Assembly (NCBI RefSeq): GCF_003418935.1
Contig: NZ_QVMT01000014.1
Coordinates: 91,143-155,142, forward strand
Direction: 5' to 3'
DNA: 64,000 nt
From: Emticicia sp. C21
Lineage (GTDB): Bacteria > Bacteroidota > Bacteroidia > Cytophagales > Spirosomataceae
This document shows positions 61,936 to 64,000 of this stretch, piece after piece. A model generated the notes under the pieces. The model saw nothing but the letters and a program-made list of their open reading frames with translations, had not been told where the DNA came from and ran no database searches. Made by a program: the position numbers and the translations under genes. Position 1 is the stretch's first letter. Each line of letters starts with the position of its first letter.

Positions 61936-62514
61936 TTACTTCTTCGCCAATTTAGTCCTGACCTTACTCAAAAACTCAGGAGAGAAACCTAAATAAGAAG
62001 CAATATAATGTTGCGCTACTCTTTGCGGAATAGTCGGGTAGCGTTCTATAAAATCAAGGTATTTTTCGACGGCGGTCGTAGCAATGGTCTGGAATAAACG
62101 TTCCTGCAGACGGGTGAGATTGCGTTGCACCATCAATCTGAACATTCTTTCAAATTTAGGTACCTGTACCAAAAGTTTTTCTTTAGTTTCAGGCGTTAAC
62201 AGAAGTAATTCGCAGTCTTCCAATGTTTCAATGAACATGCGGCTGGGCTTTTGCTCATGAAAACTGGCTATATCACTCACCCACCAGTTTTCAATAGCAA
62301 ACTGTAGAGTTACTTCTGCTCCCTTGTGGTCTATATAATAGGTACGAATGCAACCCTTTTTGATAAAAGCTTCAAATTTGCATATTTCTCCCTCTTGCAA
62401 TAAAAATGTCTTTTTACCAATAATTTTATGTTGAAGCAAGGAGTTGAAAAACTTTACTTCCTCAACGTCACAAAGTGTATATTGATTTATATAGGCGTTA
62501 ATCTCTTCAAACAT
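61936..62514 (-). CDS. Crp/Fnr-family transcriptional regulator
   Basis: 192 aa. N-terminal cyclic-nucleotide-binding-like beta roll (about 20-130, with KTFLLQEGEICKFEAFIKKGCIR) and a C-terminal HTH (about 145-192) whose recognition part is RVAQHYIASYLGFSPEFLSKVR. It lacks the Cys of true Fnr and the canonical cAMP residues, so its ligand is unknown. It lies 162 bases upstream of the dioxygenase pair, on the same strand, and may regulate it. Confidence 0.85.
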   Translation of the reverse strand: MFEEINAYINQYTLCDVEEVKFFNSLLQHKIIGKKTFLLQEGEICKFEAFIKKGCIRTYYIDHKGAEVTLQFAIENWWVSDIASFHEQKPSRMFIETLEDCELLLLTPETKEKLLVQVPKFERMFRLMVQRNLTRLQERLFQTIATTAVEKYLDFIERYPTIPQRVAQHYIASYLGFSPEFLSKVRTKLAKK

Positions 62515-62552
62515 GAATTTTAGATTCTTTGGAAGATTATGGATTTATACTC

Positions 62553-63323
62553 TTATTCAATAATCTTGTATAATTCTTTGGCTTTCGCACGGGATATTGC
62601 ATTAAAATGCCACCACTCACTATCTATACGCATGTACCCTGCTTTTTCCATCGCATTGCGCAAGACCAATCTGTTGGCAATTTGTTCTTTGGTCAGTCTT
62701 CCCTCTTTCAACATCTGGTCTTCATAAATCGGGTAGGCCAGATCACCGAAATAATCATATTTAGTACCCATGTCTAGTGGCTTTTGGTTGGTTACATCAT
62801 AAACTGTTAAATCAACAGCCGAACCAAAATTATGAATAGAACCTTCATCAGGATTAGCAACAAAATCAGCTCTTTTTACAGGGGGAATGGTATCTAACAA
62901 TTCCCAGAATTTACGTTGGATAGTCAATGGTCTTGAACTATCATAAACCAACAATCTATAATTAGGATACTTGCTTTGTAAGATTTTACTGGCCTTAGCC
63001 AACATTTCGGCAGGCTTTTGCTGCATATAGGCGCGCGTTAGATCGCCATATACATCTGTATGAACAAAATTATCGGTAGTTGAATATTTCAACTCAACCA
63101 TAATGGTAGAGTCAATAGTCTGGAGATTAACCAGCCCCTGGTCTATCATTCTTTGTTCTAATTCTGGAATTTTTTCCTCTGTTGTCATCGTAACAGTATC
63201 CTTTAGAATCTGGGTTGAATCTACCTTTATACTATCAGCATTTTCGGTTGAGGTTTGTGAGGTACAGCCCGCCAGCAGGAGCGTAATACTTGAGATTCCT
63301 AAAATTAGCCCTAGTTTTGTCAT
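62553..63323 (-). CDS. D-alanyl-D-alanine dipeptidase lipoprotein (VanX/DdpX family)
   Basis: 256 aa with lipobox LAGC. The peptidase M15D core follows: VELKYSTTDNFVHTDVYG, YDSSRPLTIQ with the catalytic Arg, zinc ligands His and Asp in SIHNFGSAVDLT, and catalytic Glu with the last His in SEWWHF. It cleaves D-Ala-D-Ala. Chromosomal lipoprotein forms in Bacteroidota are thought to serve cell-wall recycling rather than glycopeptide resistance, and no vanH/vanA genes are seen here. Confidence 0.9.
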   Translation of the reverse strand: MTKLGLILGISSITLLLAGCTSQTSTENADSIKVDSTQILKDTVTMTTEEKIPELEQRMIDQGLVNLQTIDSTIMVELKYSTTDNFVHTDVYGDLTRAYMQQKPAEMLAKASKILQSKYPNYRLLVYDSSRPLTIQRKFWELLDTIPPVKRADFVANPDEGSIHNFGSAVDLTVYDVTNQKPLDMGTKYDYFGDLAYPIYEDQMLKEGRLTKEQIANRLVLRNAMEKAGYMRIDSEWWHFNAISRAKAKELYKIIE

Positions 63324-63429
63324 AGAAATGATTTGTTTGTGTAAATTTGGTCTTTTGACAGAAAACCTATCAGATTACTATCGGTTTACTTTATCATGCC
63401 GACAAATCTAACCCTAAAATCTCAAATTT

Positions 63430-64000
63430 ATGGCATTAAACTACATTTGGGTAGCATTTTTTATCATTGCATTTGTCATTGCGCTTATCAAACTCATATT
63501 TACCGGAGACACCGAGATATTCAAATTGATAGTGGATGGCATGTTCGATTCTGCTAAACTGGCAGTGATGGATATAGCATTACCATTGGCAGGTGTCATG
63601 ACTTTTTTCCTGGGAATTCTGAAAGTGGGAGAGGAGGCTGGGGTCATCAGAAGATTGGCCAGAATAATCGGGCCATTTTTCAGCAAACTCTTTCCGGAAG
63701 TGCCCAAAGACCACCCGGCCAATGGACAAATGATTATGAATTTCTCAGCTAATATGTTGGGTTTAGATAATGCCGCAACCCCTTTTGGTTTAAAAGCCAT
63801 GCAAAGTCTGCAGGAACTCAACCCCAATAAGGATACTGCCACCAATGCCCAGATTATGTTCATGGTGTTACATAGTGCTGGTCCGGTGTTAATACCTTTA
63901 AGTATTATGGCACAAAGAGCCATCTACAATGCCGCCGATCCATCTGATATTTTTATTCCCGCCTTAATATCAGTTTATGTAGCTACCCTTACCGGAATGT
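63430..64000 (+). CDS. Nucleoside-recognition/spore-maturation (SpmA-like) membrane protein, 5' part
   Basis: The ATG at 63430 opens a frame with no stop to the window edge, giving 190 visible residues; the gene is truncated. The N-terminus MALNYIWVAFFIIAF is a membrane helix. GMFDSAKLAVMDIALPLAGVMTFFLGI and ANMLGLDNAATPFGLKAM are the nucleoside recognition domain (SpmA/SpmB) signatures. In non-sporulating bacteria these proteins have no firm role; membrane transport has been suggested. An antisense frame at 63441-63923 is its shadow. Confidence 0.88.
   Translation, partial: MALNYIWVAFFIIAFVIALIKLIFTGDTEIFKLIVDGMFDSAKLAVMDIALPLAGVMTFFLGILKVGEEAGVIRRLARIIGPFFSKLFPEVPKDHPANGQMIMNFSANMLGLDNAATPFGLKAMQSLQELNPNKDTATNAQIMFMVLHSAGPVLIPLSIMAQRAIYNAADPSDIFIPALISVYVATLTGM

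Noticed and set aside
62553-63323. Glycopeptide-resistance gene cluster
   Set aside because: Only a VanX-type dipeptidase is present, without a ligase, dehydrogenase or VanRS pair; chromosomal forms serve other roles.
63441-63923. 160-aa minus-strand ORF at the right edge
   Set aside because: It is antisense to the SpmA-like gene, which runs open from 63430 to the edge with strong family motifs.
1-64000. CRISPR arrays, tRNA or rRNA genes, insertion sequences, integrated phage
   Set aside because: None was recognised on reading; the only repeats are the hairpin array, the REP-like element and the gene duplications listed.

Overview
The window is chromosomal DNA of a Bacteroidota bacterium, most likely order Cytophagales (inference). 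The evidence is AT-rich DNA, promoters of the TTG-N19-21-TAnnTTTG type with no obvious Shine-Dalgarno signals, and lineage-typical families: DUF4249 and DUF4270 lipoproteins, TonB-dependent receptors with an N-terminal carboxypeptidase-regulatory-like domain, ThuA/sugar-dehydrogenase fusions and a single-domain GT5 protein. No rRNA, tRNA, CRISPR array, transposase or phage structural gene was recognised. Both ends cut genes: 1-405 is a C-terminal fragment and the gene starting at 63430 runs off the right edge.

Layout. 1-3.9 kb: end of a paralogue of the 15.2 kb coiled-coil gene, glycyl-tRNA synthetase, a membrane-anchored helix-hairpin-helix protein and a small secreted protein. 4-13.6 kb: a leftward outer-membrane locus, TonB receptor - four tandem DUF4249 lipoproteins - TonB receptor. 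13.7-20.7 kb: secreted M24 peptidase, coiled-coil membrane protein, a response regulator/histidine kinase pair followed by a Lys-rich secreted peptide, MscS channel and TSUP exporter. 20.9-27.3 kb: GH95 fucosidase, a degenerate repeat region full of hairpins, and a 1117-aa ThuA/dehydrogenase/PKD/cytochrome c fusion. 27.4-32.5 kb: a LexA-like self-cleaving (XRE-S24) regulator divergent from dinB and a second dnaE, a damage-inducible mutagenesis cassette. 32.5-41.3 kb: an uncharacterised membrane cluster, CBM9-like and PIG-L proteins, PBP2, a second XRE-S24 regulator with twin operators, and a beta-propeller-like secreted protein. 41.3-48.2 kb: mostly housekeeping (parC, sod, a trpF-like gene, recR, clpS, Na+ symporter). 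48.3-54.7 kb: nucleoside permease, barrel-like protein, a 65-aa protein related to the 23.6 kb repeat region, a palindromic repeat element, CE15 esterase, pepP and a GbsR-type regulator. 54.8-64 kb: glmS, DUF4270, GT5-like protein, glutamine cyclotransferase, an MhqD/MhqO-like pair, a Crp/Fnr-like regulator, a VanX-type dipeptidase and the start of a nucleoside-recognition/SpmA-like membrane protein.

The points most worth following are the hairpin/peptide repeat shared between 23.6 and 50.8 kb, the two paralogous S24 regulators with different operators, and the four-copy DUF4249 locus between two receptors. Functions come from recognised motifs and family knowledge; no search was run.
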